This document shows positions 47,368-60,800 of a stretch of 64,000 nucleotides of DNA, in pieces. The stretch comes from Choanephora cucurbitarum (taxonomy: Eukaryota; Mucoromycota; Mucoromycetes; Mucorales; Choanephoraceae): NCBI GenBank assembly GCA_025331435.1, contig JAIWNI010000050.1, positions 148,046 to 212,045 of the forward strand. Direction: 5' to 3'. The notes beneath the pieces are model-generated. The model worked only from the letters and a program-made list of their open reading frames with translations. It was not told the origin of the DNA and ran no database searches. The first letter of the stretch is position 1. Each line of letters opens with the position of its first letter. Both the position numbers and the translations under genes were made by a program.

Positions 47368-48822
47368 ATGGAAGCAGGTAAGTTTTATATAAAAGACACA
47401 TTATAATGAATAAATGAACTTAACTATAAGCTTACAGTTGAAATCAAGAACAAGAAAATTACTGCACCTACACCTCAGAACACACCTATCAATACTGCTC
47501 CTATCAACTCTCAATTTAACCCTTCTGTCCCTGCTATAACTGAAGAAATGGAAACCATCACTACTCCAGGTAAAAAAAATAAATAAAATAATTTTTTTTT
47601 GGGTTAAAAAATTAAATGGGGTCAACAACTTTATTTTAGGCGCTGCTGCTGCTAATCCCGCTCTTATGAACATGCTTCAAGGTAAATTGGGCAACCTTCT
47701 CGGTGAACCCCTCCCTGCTTCTGTTCAACGTCGTATCAACGGTCTCAAGTACCTCCAATCCAAGCACACTGAATTGGAAGGCAAGTTCCAAGAAGAAGTC
47801 TTGGCCTTAGAAAAGAAGTATCTTGAATTATACCGTCCCTTGTACACCAAGCGTGCTGAAGTTGTCTCTGGTCAATATGAACCCACTGAAGAAGAAGTCG
47901 CTATCGGTGCCAAGGTAGATGAAGAAGATGATGATGAGGAAGAGGGTGAGGCTGAAAAGCAAGAAAAGGAAAAGAAGATGGACGAAGATGAAGAAGAGAC
48001 CCCAGTGACTGGTATCCCCGAATTCTGGTTGACTGCCCTCAAGACCCACCCTCAAATTGGTGATACCATCTCTGAAGAAGACTGTGAAGCCTTGAAGCAC
48101 TTGGTTGATATCCGTATGACTTACCTCGAGAAGCCTGGTTTCCGTCTCGAATTCGAATTTGCCGAAAACGATTTCTTCACCGATAAGATCTTGACCAAGA
48201 CTTACCACTACCAAGACAACGTCAGTGGTGGTGACTATGTCTATGACTTTGCTGAAGGTTGTGAAATCCACTGGAAGGATGGCAAGGACTTGACTGTCAC
48301 TGTCGAGACCAAGAAGCAACGTCATAAGGGTACCAACAAGACTCGTGTCGTCAAGCGCACTGTGCCTGCTGAAACCTTCTTTAACTTCTTCAACCCTCCC
48401 ACCATCCCCGAAGATGAAAACGAACTTGATGAAGAAGAAGCTGAAGGTTTAGATGCCAAGTTGGAAGCTGATTATGAAATGGGTGAAGAATTCAAGGAAA
48501 AGATCATTCCTCATGCTGTTGACTTTTTCACTGGTAAGGCTCTTGAATACGAAGATTATGATGATGAAGATGACTTTGAGGTAAAATGTGGTTATTGCCA
48601 TAACACTTTTTTTATTGACCTTTTTTTATTGTTCTTTAGGATGACTTCCTTACTGATGAAGACAATGAAGATGATGACGAAGACGATGAGGATGACGATG
48701 ACGATGATGACGATGCTGTAAGTTACTTATTTTATTTCAAGTAGTCTTTTACTTATTATTTTCTATGTGATCAATAGCAACCAGCCAAGGGTGAAAATGC
48801 TCCTGAATGCAAGCAATCTTAA
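47368..48822 (+). CDS. NAP1: Nucleosome assembly protein 1
   Basis: Exons 47368-47377, 47438-47569, 47640-48580, 48640-48717 and 48778-48822 give 401 residues. The NAP domain spans about residues 60-340: a dimerisation helix (RRINGLKYLQSKHTELEGKF, EEVLALEKKY), GIPEFWLTALKTH, and NFFNPPTIPE. A strongly acidic Asp/Glu tail is encoded by two short exons. The protein ends ECKQS, a CaaX box (CKQS), like the farnesylated CKQQ of human NAP1L1. NAP1 chaperones H2A-H2B between cytoplasm and chromatin. Coding sequence uses many CC- and TC-ending codons, suggesting high expression. The first exon is 10 nt. Confidence 0.95.
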
Positions 48823-48944
48823 GCTTTGACAACATTTTACTTTTAAACTTTCTTAATTCACTTGTATAAAAAATAAATCTTCTCTCCTCAAAAATTCAAA
48901 CTCCTCGTCTTTCTCTCTCTTTCTATTATTATTATTTTTTTAAA

Positions 48945-49745
48945 ATGAAGCAAGCCATTGTCAGTCTATTGGATGGAACATCCATCTGTTTCCCAACTGA
49001 ACAAAACTACAACCTACAAGATCTCAAACAACACATCTATTCAGTCACTTCTATTCCAGTTGATGATCAAGTCCTGAGGACCTATAGTGGTCATGCGTTA
49101 GATCAAAGCCATCTGGAGACAGATGATCTTTTTGTTGCATTATCAGGTAGATTGGTGGGTGGTAAAGGTGGTTTTGGTTCCATGTTGCGTGCTCAAGGTG
49201 GTCGAATGAATGCACAAAAGACAACCAACTTTGAAGCCTGTCGAGATCTTCAAGGTCGACGTATTCGTACTGTGAATGATGCTAAAAAGTAAGGCTACTC
49301 ACTTCATCGTGTGGCATATTCTTATTATCTATATAGACTTCAAGAAGAATTAGATGCCTTACCTGAAAGAGAAGCAGAAAAGAGAGAGAAGCTGAAGCGA
49401 AAGATTGAAGAAGCATTAAAGGAAAGAGAGCCTAGAAAGTATTTGTTTGATGACAACAAGTTCTTGGAAGATAGAGAAGATATGGTGGAGAATGTGAAGT
49501 CTGCAGTAGGCAATGCTCTAAAGCGACAGAAGGTGACTCATAAGCCAGTTGCTTCTTCATCTGCCAGTCTATTTGAGGATGATCTCTCTGACGATGAAGA
49601 GGAGGAGGAAGAAGAGGAAGAGGAAGAAGAAGAAGAGGAGGAAGACACTAAAGAAGAACCTAAAGAAGAAACCAAAGAAGAACCTAAAAAAGACACCAAA
49701 GTAAATGGCATCAAAAAGGACAAGGGCAAGCAAAAGGCAGAATAG
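48945..49745 (+). CDS. SDE2-like ubiquitin-fold splicing/genome maintenance protein
   Basis: Exons 48945-49288 and 49337-49745 give 250 residues. The N-terminal 65 residues form a ubiquitin-like fold ending [20 protein letters not shown]. In SDE2 the fold is cleaved after the GG before the Lys, and the Lys-starting C-terminal fragment joins spliceosomes to promote excision of particular introns, and acts at replication forks in animals. The conserved GGKGGFGS and the [22 protein letters not shown] block are intact. A coiled Glu/Lys helix follows, then an acidic run (about 20 Glu/Asp), and a Lys-rich tail. Spacing to NAP1 is 122 bp on the same strand. Confidence 0.92.
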
Positions 49746-50093
49746 ACCCATTTGTAGCTTAATCTATATGAAATAATAAACACAAGGAAACTATTGATCC
49801 AGAGTTACATCTATAATATGGTTGTTTTGCGTAACATCGCACACTTGGCATTCTGATGAATTACAGTGCTTAAGGTCCAAAATGGCGGATTTCAGAAATC
49901 ATTTGGCGGTTTCCAAAAATCCAAATGGCGTAAAATAAAAAATCAATAAGCGTAAAAAGCTTTCTTTCGCATTTTCTTCACTTTACGTAGTTTTGAGTGT
50001 GTTTTTGAGCTTAACAATAAATAAACCAGACCTTCACCTTCTTCACTTTCAATCTTCCCTATGCCCAACCCAGAAGGGATTCTTTGGGCTTAG

Positions 50094-51243
50094 GTGGCAG
50101 AAAGGGGTAATCAGTTGTGTATTCCTCTTTCTCCACGATCTCATCATCAGGACACTACAGTCAAGTATGTACCTGAGGTGATCTATCAGTCTCCAGACTA
50201 CGAAACCGAACTTTTGAACAGCAAGCCGGCCAACATTGTACATCAGACGTTGACGACAGCATCCGTCATCTTTTCTTTTCCTTCAGGCACTTTTGCTAAT
50301 CATATTCAAGCTTATAAGGCCATACAGGCAGTTGAAGGCTTTCAGCATCTCAGTGGGTTTACCTCTAACCCTACTAAGAGTGACCTCTTGATTGAAGCAC
50401 GCTTCACTACTATGGAGGCTTGTGATCGTGCTCTACAAGTTGGTTTGACTGTGGGTGATGCTAGTTTTCTTGGCACTGCTAGTTCCACAGGGGCTGGCAC
50501 CAGATCGTTTGTTCATGTCGCACTCAGTCTAATTCATATTCAAAAGAGCGGCGAATTATTGTTGGGTTTAAAGGAAAGTTTGCAGCACTATGGCACAGTG
50601 CACCAGATAAGACGACACACTTGTGAAGGCTTCTTTGATGGGAAAATTAGTATTGTCATTGACACTCAAACCGCTAGTAGCAACCCTCAGGGTACAGGAG
50701 AACTACCAATCCAAGAACTCGCCCGACAATTGTACCTCAGCTATTGGGACAAACATGCTCCCGCTTCGTTTAAAGGGGCCGCCTCGATATGTTTTTACTC
50801 GAGACAGGCTGGACACTTTCGCCGAGCTAAAGGATCAGAGTTGTTTTGGTTGTGGCCAAAAGGGTCATACTCGTCGCTTCTGTGATCGGCAACAAGAGAA
50901 GAGAACTGAGGCACGATCGGCCAACGATCTATTGGATGAGTATATTCGTTTGAGAAACCAAGGGAAGGAAAGAGCTACTGCTCAACGACAAAGGAAAATT
51001 GATCAGGCACCTGTTCCAACAGTTCATTCAACAACTCTTGATGGAACCTCAGCATCCAGGTTTGCACCGGATTCGATTGCTTTGGACATGCGTGGAGTGG
51101 AACACACCCGTTTGGAGGTGTCAGCAAAAGATGAAGAGAATCACACGCTTACCACGATGGAGGTAGATTTAACTTCTGTTGGCAGTGATACGGAGCTGGA
51201 AGCAGCGCCTCCCTCTAGCACTAAGGACCTTGGGCCGCAATGA
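50094..51243 (+). pseudogene. LINE copy 1 ORF1 (zinc-knuckle nucleic-acid-binding protein)
   Basis: The frame beginning near 50094 is lost by a frameshift near 50775; the protein continues in the next frame from there to 51243. The second part has a CCHC knuckle (CFGCGQKGHTRRFC). The upstream part (TLTTASVIFSFPSGTF, KSGELLLGLKESLQHYG) resembles an RNA-recognition-like fold of LINE ORF1 proteins. The stop TGA at 51241-51243 shares bases with the ORF2 start ATG at 51240. Confidence 0.75.
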
Positions 51244-54200
51244 GTACATCATCTCTTCGTATAGGCTCTTTAAATGTGCGCAGCATTTTCAAAGAGTCTC
51301 ATCCTGACCTGCGTAAATCATTCATCACTCATTTAAAATCACACTCCTTATCCTTGGACATCCTTTGTCTACAGGATGTTCTTCCGTCCCAAGCCCTCTC
51401 TTTCAATGAATCCCACCTTCACAAGTTCCACACATTCTTTTTTCCGAATACATCATCTCATGTCTCATGGCATACAGCTATCATATACCTTAATTCAGCA
51501 CTGTCTATTCAGGATACAGCTACGTATCTAGACGGTTGCTGCACTTATGCTTCTATTGCGGATGAGCACAATCAAATGGTCTGCTCTATCCTTAACCTCT
51601 ATGTTCCACCCTCCCCTACCAAACGATTCCCTTTTTTGATTCTCTTCGTGAAGAGGTACCTTATTTTAGTGCCACTTATGAGGGCGCTTGTCCTTCTTTC
51701 GTTCTTGGGGATCTCAATTCCAATTTGTTTGATCCGGTTTTTCGAGGTCATGTTTTTGCGGAGCCTTGGGTGGAATGGTTGGATGCACATTACACCAACT
51801 GCTTTCCAGATCAGCTGCCTACCTTTACTAGCTCAGCAAATAGTTCTATACGTACGACGGTAGGTTACATCTACGGAGACTCGTCTTGGATGGCAAACAT
51901 TACCCGTTGCCAGCTGCACCATCTCCCTTCTACGTGGACGGATCATAGTTTGTTGACCGTGGATCTATCAGTATCTGACTTACCCGCAGGTCCTGGAGCA
52001 TGGCGCTTTAATCCGACTCTTTTGCTGGATAAGCGGTTTACTGGTTTGCTCACAGCCTCTGTTGTTGCTTTCTTGTCGCAAGTTGATTTTGCTGGCCTGC
52101 AGATACCATTAGAGGGTGCGTTAGATGTTAGCTCTATAGCTTTCGATGCTACACTTGCCCCTAAACGACAACGTGTTTGGGAGCAGCTTAAACTTCTTTT
52201 GCAGAAGGTGGCTCTTTCTTACTCTAAACATTCTAGAACTTGTACGAAAGCCAGTCTAGCGCAACTTCAGCGAGATCGTACAGACATTCTGTGTGGTCTA
52301 TCCACCAATACAGCCTCTCCATCTACCTCAATGCAACGGCTTTCCAATATCGATGATACCATCTCAAGACTAGTTGAAAAAGAGACAGCACAGTATTGCT
52401 TGCGTACGGCGACTCAATGGAAAGAACAGGGGGAGCGTAACAACAAATACTTTTTCAAAGTGTTGCACTCTCGCCGTAGGCAGCAAAACATTCAGCATTT
52501 AACTGACTCTACGTCAGGGGCTACTATTGCTGATATTTCTGGCATGCTGAAAGAGGTTCGCTCCTTTTATGCGTCTCTACACCCCTGATCCCATTGATCA
52601 AACATCTGTGGATGCGCTGTTGGGGGCAATACCGCCGACTGTTGTCTTGTCTCCTGAGGACCAAAACTCTCTCATTGATCCGTTCAATGATGATGACCTG
52701 CTCCTTCTTTTAAAGCATAGTCCTTCGGGTAAAAGCCCTGGGTTGGATGGCCTACCTTTTGAATTGTATCGGTTCCTTGTACCGCGTCACAAAGGGATTC
52801 TTCGGCTGCTCATATTTATCTTGAATGATGCACTTCACGGCTCTTTTCCTTCCTCTTGGTGTCTCACTCGCATGGTTCTCCTCTTTAAGAAAGGCGATCC
52901 TTCTTTGCTGAGCAATTGGCGTCCACTTTCCTTGATCAACGTCGATGCCAAGCTTTTCAAAAAGCTGTTAGCCAATAGGTTCAATTTGGTGCTTCCGGAG
53001 CTGATCACGCCCTATCAGACGGGTTTTATGCCTAATCGTCTAATTTCTGACAACGGATGGTTGAATCATACCCTTATGACTACACTCAGAGCTTTCAAAT
53101 CCACTACCCCTCAGGTGGCGGTTCTTTTGGATCAGGAGAAGGCATACGATAGAGTTCACCCCGGCTACATCCGACAGGTACTAGCGCGTTTTGGGTTCCC
53201 TTCTCGCCTCATCGACAGCCTCTGTCTGCTCTTCTTTGGTACCCAAATTCGTATCACCTTAAATGGTTGGCTTAGCGCTCCATTTACCCAGAGTCGAGGG
53301 CTTCGCCAGGGAGATCCCTTGTCCCCCCTTTTCTTTAACTTGGCCTATGAACCGCTGCTACGTTTCATCCTTGCTAGCCCGAACTTTCAGGGTATTTCCG
53401 TTCCCCGTCTGTTGCCATCTAACCGGTTGGCTTGCTCGCCTCTTAATATGTCTACCCGCTTAAGGGATGCACCACCAATACGCCTGTTAGCATATGCGGA
53501 TGATTTAGAAATATTCCTCTCTTCTCCGTCAGAATAGCCCTCGCTGCTGGATGCTCTGTCGATTTACGCTTCCGCCTCTAATGCCCGCACCAATATCTCT
53601 AAAACAACGATTGTCTCTTTAAGTGGGGCTCCCTCACCTGTCTGGTCTGACATTTGCCTTTCCAACGGAATTGAATGGCATGATGCTGCCTCCCCTAACG
53701 CAGTCAAGTTGCTAGGTTACCCTCTGTATTCTAATGACATACAACTGACTCGTTTCTTATCGGGTTTTCGATCCAAGCTGTATGGTCTCATCCATAACTT
53801 ACGGATGCGCAGCATTTCGGTTCGTGGCCTCTCTGTTGCAGTTAATTCCTTGGTCTTGAGTAGACTTTGGTTTATTCTTCGAGTTTTGCCACTACCACAG
53901 GATTCGATAGCCTCAATCACATCTGCTGTTTCGGATCTTGCCATGCCATTTTGGCCCAAGCCCAGTCGACAAGCTGCTAGCCGTCCACGGTCCCAAGGGG
54001 GCCTTAATATAATTGACATCAATGACCAAGCATTAGCGCTACAGCTAGTCTATGTTAAGCGAATGGCTTCGGAGCCAGCAGCTACAGACTTTTTGACGCC
54101 ATGGTTACTTCGTTTTTATCAAATCAACTCTGGCCACGCTTCTTTCCTGACAGCATTCCTTGCTCCTGAAATGTTTAAGTCTTTCTTTAAGTCTTGCCCT

Positions 54201-55210
54201 CCATTCTTACAACTCCTCAAGTTGCTCACTCGCCTTCCTCCTTTGGACTTGAGTAGCTCTTGGTCACTCGGATGGGTGTTGGATCTTCCGCTGCCTCTAG
54301 TGATGAAGCGCCTTTCGACGTCAGATTTGCCTCTTCCTTCGGTGAGAAGCTACTACCTAGTGTCGGATTTGCTCTGTTACGATCGCTTCACTGAGTCTTT
54401 GTATGCTAACAGAGCATTTATCCGCTCCTCACGCCGCACTCTCATACGACTCTACGATGATGTCTTCCTGCAGGACCCTCTAAGCACTACGGCATGCGAG
54501 CTGCACCCTATTGTAAGGAATCGTTGTCGCATACTCCAACCAAGTCCGGAGATTCCTGTTGCCTCGTCGTATCCAATTGAATCGAATGCTTATCTTCTTG
54601 ATTTATCATATTGGACGATTGACGTGGGTCACGGGGGTCCCACAGCAGTGTTGAGTGTTTCGCTCAAACAGTTTCGGCAGTGATGGGTGGTAGACAAAGG
54701 GCCTCTCCGTGCTTCCATACCGTATGCAGTACCAGCCCCGCTACGTCTGCCTTTGACTAGTTGGAAACTGTTTTGGCAACTGCCCCTCCTACCAGTCGCC
54801 TTCACGCCATGGTGGCGTCTTCTACATGATTGTGTAGCCAATGCCTCAAAGCTTCATAGCTGGAAGGTTTCATGGGTAACCATACCTTTGTGTCTGCTTG
54901 GCTGTCTCTTTCCTGAGATCGTTTTTCATCTTTTTATTGAATGCCCTTTTAAGTGGCAATATTGGACTCGGGTACTTGCCTTCTGCAACTTGAGTGAATT
55001 TTTCCCTTCAGCTCTTTCGATCTGAACTGCTTTTCTTAGCCCCAAAAATACTTCCAACGAGACTCTCCCTGTCTCCACTCTTCTGATCTTGGGTAAAGCC
55101 TTACAGGCCCTATGGCGTTATCATTATCGTTGCGTCTTCAATCAGGAGCAGTGGGGCCAAGAGGCATCTTTCCAAACTTTTCTCAGCAGCCATAGATTTG
55201 TGACGGATTA
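51240..55210 (+). pseudogene. LINE copy 1 ORF2 (endonuclease/reverse transcriptase), broken
   Basis: Order: APE-type endonuclease (IGSLNVRSIF, then after a frameshift near 51620 FVLGDLNSN and TWTDHSLLTVD), frameshift near 52585, reverse transcriptase (GKSPGLDGLPFELY, WRPLSLINVDAKLFKK, PYQTGFMPNR, LLDQEKAYDRVHP, GLRQGDPLSPLFF, LLAYADD). A TAG stop follows at 53536-53538, another TGA at 54681-54683, and more downstream. The C-terminal part keeps the Trp/His/Cys region (LFIECPFKWQYW). The two catalytic Asp of the polymerase (YADD) are present, but the gene is disabled. It belongs with L1/Tad-like two-ORF non-LTR elements; the clade cannot be fixed by eye. Confidence 0.85.
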
Positions 55211-55297
55211 ACTTCCTTTTAAATGTTATTCCCTGCTTGAGCTTTCTTCTCTTCTCTGGTTTTATATTGCTTGGGTTTTTTTATAGAACATTTATTT

Positions 55298-57530
55298 TTA
55301 TTGAATGGCTTTTACAAGCATTGTAATTCTATTTTCCTCTACGTCTTCTTCTACTTCTTCTACTTCTCCTACTTCTTCTACAACAATTGATTTGCCTCCA
55401 TCTGTTACAACTTCATCGGCACAATTCACCAAGAAAGGCGTTTCCAAAAAGGATTCAGCTCTTTCTTTTATGGCCAGCAATCTCCTGTATTCTTGCTCTA
55501 GGAAGACTGCTTGGCCAAACGTGTTTGCTTCGATTGCAATCTTGACAGCTTTTAGCTTTTGTTCAAGATTGCGAACAAATTGCTCATCTTCATCCTATTG
55601 TGATGTTTTAGCACCTTCATTGATCGATAAATTTTATATATATAACTTACATTTAAAAACCGTAGTTCTTCTCTAGCCCTACGAGCTTGATGCCAAGCCA
55701 AAATCTCATTAGTCATCCCATTAGCTTCTTCTTTGGAATACTTCTTGATAGCTGTTGCAAAGCTATCAAGAGAGTAAAGAGCCTTATCTTCTTCAGCTAA
55801 ATAACAATTTTAGTTGATCTATCCTTTTTCTCTGTCAACATCTTGCTAACTCACAGCAATTTTTTGTCAAATGTTCATTGAGTTTTTCAATGATTATAGT
55901 GGCATTGGTTGTGATTGATTTAATGGCTGTAATAAGCCTGACAGCTTTTTTTGTTCCTAAGTCAAATTTGAACATAAGAAAGATGGTGCGTCTTTTGAAC
56001 AAAACGATCTTACCAATTTTGCCACTTCCATTTAGTTGCTTTTCTTTCAAAGCAAGGGCAAAGACGTATTTTTTTATAAGTATGATTAAAAAATCAGTGA
56101 CTTCTGCATTGATCGCTGCAGTGAGCTCGTTGTCATCATCTTGGGAAAGATCCCCCCTTTGGAACCGAAGAATACCAAAGGTACCGGTGATCTTCTGCTT
56201 TTCTTTGCTGATGATCTTAGAAGTGGTATCACTAAAGAGTTTGACTTTAGTATTTTTTTTTAAAAAAATCAAAATCAACTTACATGCATTCTATGTATTC
56301 AAGTTTTTTTATGTTGACAAGGTGCTGGTGTTGATCTTTGGTCAACAGTTGACTTCTTAGTTTTTTCTTCAAAGATCTGAAGTATTTTTCAGTAAGTGAC
56401 AATGACAGCAGCTCTTTGGCTGACTGCCATTGTTCTTCCATGTTTTGTTTTTTTGTTTTTTTTAAATAGTTTTTTACAATTTTTTTTTTGTTTTTAATTT
56501 GCTCGGCTATAACAGATGATGAGAAGAGATGCACATGAAGATGAGTTCAACAGTAAACAACTTACGCAACTCGAGCATTTTTTGGTAGGTGAAGTGATCT
56601 ACCGAGTCTGTGATTGCCAAGAGGCGGTTTCTACTGGACATGCTCCGCGTCATAGACACTAAGCCGTCCAAGTATGACCAGAACCTCTCACAGCCCTCGC
56701 CGTCCGTATACCCAGAGTTAGGGATATACTTCGGGTTGCAGTTCACCTGACAAGCCATGGTATGGGCGTATGCGTGAAATGCAGTGACTCCATACCAGGG
56801 GTCATTCTTCAAGGTTGGATAGCAGTTCTAATAATTAATATAATTGGTTTCTTAAGTACACCATCATTCAGACATAATGGCATTTACCTCCAATCCTTTT
56901 CTGACTAGACAGGCAATGTCATACATAATGCCGAACTTCTTGTTTGGATTGCTTTTGATCATATGACCAACACAGGCCAAAGCGTACTTGTGGCTAAATA
57001 ACCATACATTAGATTTTAATGAGTATCGATAGGTTGCATACTAACCCTTCACCACCATAAATATCGTACATGCGCTCAGGTACGCCATGCCGAGCGCACG
57101 ACAGGGAGAAAACGTCAGTCTGGTCGTATCTGCCAGTCGAATTGTTTCTGTTGTTATTGTTGGCAGCCTTGAACGAATTGCCTGCTGAAATATCAACAGA
57201 GCACTATAGTGTATATCAGTCTATGTCACAAATAAGTTTCAAGCAAGTGTTTCTTACATCAACCTCATCTTTTTTCAAAGCTTTGGCCATATCGTCAGCT
57301 CGGTCAACTTCTTCTTTTGTTCCCCAAAGAGACAACTCACCAGATGAAAGGGAAAAGATTCTTTCGGTCGGAAGTTCCTCTCGACCAGCAGCTCTGCGCT
57401 TCAACTGCATGTTACCGTCCATGGAAACAATTATATAGAATATTTTGCTCTGACGGGCAGAATTTTAGTAGAGAAGGAAAAGAGCCAGTTCGAAAGCTAA
57501 AAGTGTCGATTTTTTTTCTCGATGCTTTTA
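55298..57530 (-). pseudogene. KDZ transposase remnant, 5'-truncated
   Basis: On the minus strand several exon-like blocks, separated by short introns, read in order: CPSEQNIL, DGNMQLKRRAAGREELP (57422 down), DQTDVFSLSCARHGVPERMY (57140 down), KFGIMYDIACLVRKGLE (56940 down), FHAYAHTMACQVNCNPKY, GYTDGEGCERFWSYLDGL and TRSMSSRNR (56812-56560). The HAYAH..CQ, DGEG-ERFWS and DGN.LKRR motifs define the Kyakuja-Dileera-Zisupton transposase of fungi. The C-terminal blocks (MEEQWQSAKELL, EANGMTNEILAWHQARRAR, FLEQEYRRLLAIK) complete it to about 55298. Upstream of 57530 nothing matches, so the N-terminal domain is missing, probably lost at the LINE copy 2 junction. Confidence 0.8.
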
Positions 57531-57806
57531 GATGAGTTAGAGGAAGCACTCTGTTAAGTTTCAAGACGATTGGTGATGGTGAAGTGATCCAGGTTTTTTT
57601 TTATGTTGATTTTCTTGAATAAAAAATACAAAGACAAAGATTTTTTTTAGGGGTACAAAGGCACACTTTTATTAAGTGCTTGCATGACAAGTCACAACTA
57701 TGATTTTGGGTTTTTCCATTTTAAACTGTTTTTAGGGGATTTTGTGTTTTGGTTAGTTATATAAGAAAATAAAAGTAGAATAGAAGATGAACGCTAAAAG
57801 AGATGC

Positions 57807-60800
57807 CTAAACATGGTCATCGAGTAAAAGTGGGGGAAGAGGACGATGTGAGATGCCCTTAGCAACAAGGGACTCTTGGGTAGCGGTATGAATGGAAGTA
57901 AGAATTGTGGTGTAAACAGTGTCAGGTGAGAAGGGACAATTTTCAAAAACAAGAGTCCAATAAGCGCGCCATATACTCTGTAAGGTAAAGCCAATAAGCA
58001 GGGAAGCGAAATGAGAGGACGAGTGAGAAGAGGCGGAAAGAGATGGAAATTCGAGTTTGAGGATGACTTGTTTCAACGAAAGGTTGTCAACAGACAAATC
58101 CACAGAGCTATCAAAGAAAGTATGCCACACTCTCTGCCAGATCTAGAGTTTTGGTGGGCAAGAAAAGACAAAATGGTCAAAGTCCTCCACTGCATGATTA
58201 CAAACTGGACAGGCCGGAGAAGGAAATTTAGACTGAAGTCATTCATGCATGATTTTCCGAGTAAGGATTTTTCCATGGATAGTACGGAACCAGATGGTAC
58301 GAGCATGGTGGGATAGAGGAATCTGCCAAAAGAACTTCCAAGATTTCACCGGTAAAGAGAGGAGAGTGGATGGCTTGGCGGTAGTAGGCAAGCACATACT
58401 CCGGTAGGGTGGTCTTGTGAGCAGAGAAACAGAAGATGGCAAGTCCAAAAGGAGGCAAGAGAGGAACGGATGTAGGTCAAAGAGACGATGGTCAGAGACA
58501 GGCGTAAAAGGACGACAGCCTAAGGCAGCAAAGCGAGGAGGAATAAAGGCACGGATGAGGAATTCGGCGAACTTGATGACATTGGTACTGACCATTCGGT
58601 GTAAGCGTCTGCACAAAATAGGGTAACGAACCAGGCGCGTGCGAGAGGCAGTAGGACCAAGGCAGAAGTCCCTTTCAGGATTATGCTCGTACAAGAATGA
58701 CACCGGAAGAGAGCAAAGCTGTTTGGGGACATGAGTTAAAGTACTCGGTGTGACAACTGAAGACAATGGCAAAGTGAGGCAAATGGCAGCAGTGACAACG
58801 ACCGTTCGAAACAAGTGTGACAGAGAGTCCAAAGCTCTGAAAAGCAGCGAAAAGGCGTTATTGATGTTTCTGAGAGGCTGTGGGCGTAGAGCAGGGAACA
58901 AGAAGGGTAAGCGATAATCAAGAGAGTCTGAAACATGATGATGAAAGAAATTCAACATGCGGGTCAAGACGATAGAGGAAATTGCAGTGGAATCAGGATC
59001 CAAAGAAAAGGCTGATGACACAGTGTCAATTTGGAAATCGGTAAGGAGTGGAACTAACCATCTAAGTTGGAGAGCGCCCTGTTGTTGTTGTGCGTTCAGC
59101 AAACCTAAGCCGCCTTTCGATCTTGGCAGGCACATAGTAAAGTAGCTCAGCCGTGGAAAAATGCGGTATGATATGAATGCCGAAATAATGGATCGGAGGT
59201 TATCAAAGAAGGACAAAGGTACAGAGACCACACGGAGAACATGCCAAAGCTTTGATAGAATCAGCGAGTTCGTTACGGTGACTCGGCCTCGAACTGATAA
59301 TTGACGACCCTTATGGATATCACAAGCAGCACTGATCTTCTCAAGTAAAGAAGAGAGAAAGAAGTCTCGCTGGTGAGAGGAGATGAACAAGGGATAACCC
59401 AAGTAAATGATAGGACCAACAGAAGAAGAGTCATGCCATTGAGTAATGTGGCCCTCCGTTAAGGGAGAAGCCCAATTGGCCATAAATTGACTTCGAGTAC
59501 CAGACAAGGAAAGAGCCTGAGTCTTGTGATAGTTGGCTTGTGCGTTGGAAGCCCTGGAGTAGGTAGACAACAAGGAGAGAAGGTGTTGGAGTTCGCTGTT
59601 ATTGTTGAGAAAACAGGCGATATCATCGGCGTAGGCGAGCAATTTAGTCGGGCCCGACTCAAGAGTTAGTGACGACGTCAAAGGAGAAGGCAGAGAAATC
59701 CCGTTCAAAAGTGGGGCGGAAAGAATAGACCTCAAGAGAGGTTCGAAAGCTAGGTTGAACAGAACCGGTGAGAGCGGATCTCCCTGTCGTAGGCCTCGCC
59801 TTTGTAATACAGAAGGTGAGTGAAAGCCGTTGACATTGACAGACAATTGGGTGGAAAAGAAGAGCGAGGTGATGCTGTTAATGATTGCTGAAGGAAAACC
59901 GAAACGTTCCAGTACAAGCTGTAGATAATGGGGATGTATCCGATCGTAGGCTTTCTCTTGATCCAAAAGTAGAGCGATCGCAGGGGAGTGAGCGAGGCGG
60001 GCATGCTCCATCAGCAACCTCATCAAAAGACCGTTGTCAGCGATGAACCGGCCTCGAACAAAACCAGACTGGTAGGGATTGATTAGGTCATCTGTAACTA
60101 AAAGAAAGCGCGCATTCAGGATACGGATGAAAACCTTTGCATCAGTGTTGATTAAGGAAATTAGACGCCAATTCTTTAGATCTGTCAAATCTCCCTTTTT
60201 CGGCAGTAGACAAACAGAAGTAGACAACCAAGACGGAGGAAAGATGCCATAGAGTAAGGCGTCATTGAAAACCTGCAGGGCAATTTTGCGGCAGGATGGA
60301 TGGACTACAATCAGCTTGATGATTTCGTAAGGTAATCCATCTAATCCGGGGCTGCTTTTAGAAGGACAACGGGAAAAGGCGTCTACTAATTCATCAAAAG
60401 TAATCCTCTCAAGTAGTAAGTTAGAATCAGAATTTGAAATATGAGCCGACGAAGGTATTGAGTTCAAAAGAGCCGAATCAAGCATTTCCTCTTTGGTTTG
60501 ACAAACACGGTTTAAAGCTGGATGCTGGAGTGAAGGGATAATGGACTTAGAGAGTCTTGCCGAGGCAGTTCGCTTAAGGTAACCTGCAGAAAGTTCTCCT
60601 TTTTCACGCCATCGGATACCTGCCTTCAAAGCCAAATTTTCCACATAGTAATGTTGTAAAGATGACCGTTGCTCTTGTACTACTTGCAACAAAGGAGAAA
60701 GTCCAGAGTACAAAGATGGATCACGGATCAAATTTGATTCAATCTTAGACCGCTTTCTTTGGAGCAGAGCTTCAGCGCGAGAAAGGGAAAAAGCTTGACG

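Larger units (their letters stand above)
49860..55290 (+). mobile_element. LINE (non-LTR retrotransposon) copy 1, degenerate
   Basis: The element runs with its ORFs on the plus strand, about 100 bp downstream of SDE2. Its 5' part (49877-49930) has three short repeats around TGGCG. ORF1 (50094-51243) and ORF2 (51240 to about 55210) overlap in ATGA. Endonuclease, reverse transcriptase and a C-terminal Cys/His region are recognisable, but several frameshifts and stops make it inactive. The ends are approximate; I did not find certain target-site duplications. Confidence 0.85.

Noticed and set aside
49538..49783. Antisense Ser-rich frame over SDE2
   Set aside because: Reverse complement of the Glu/Asp run; no independent support.
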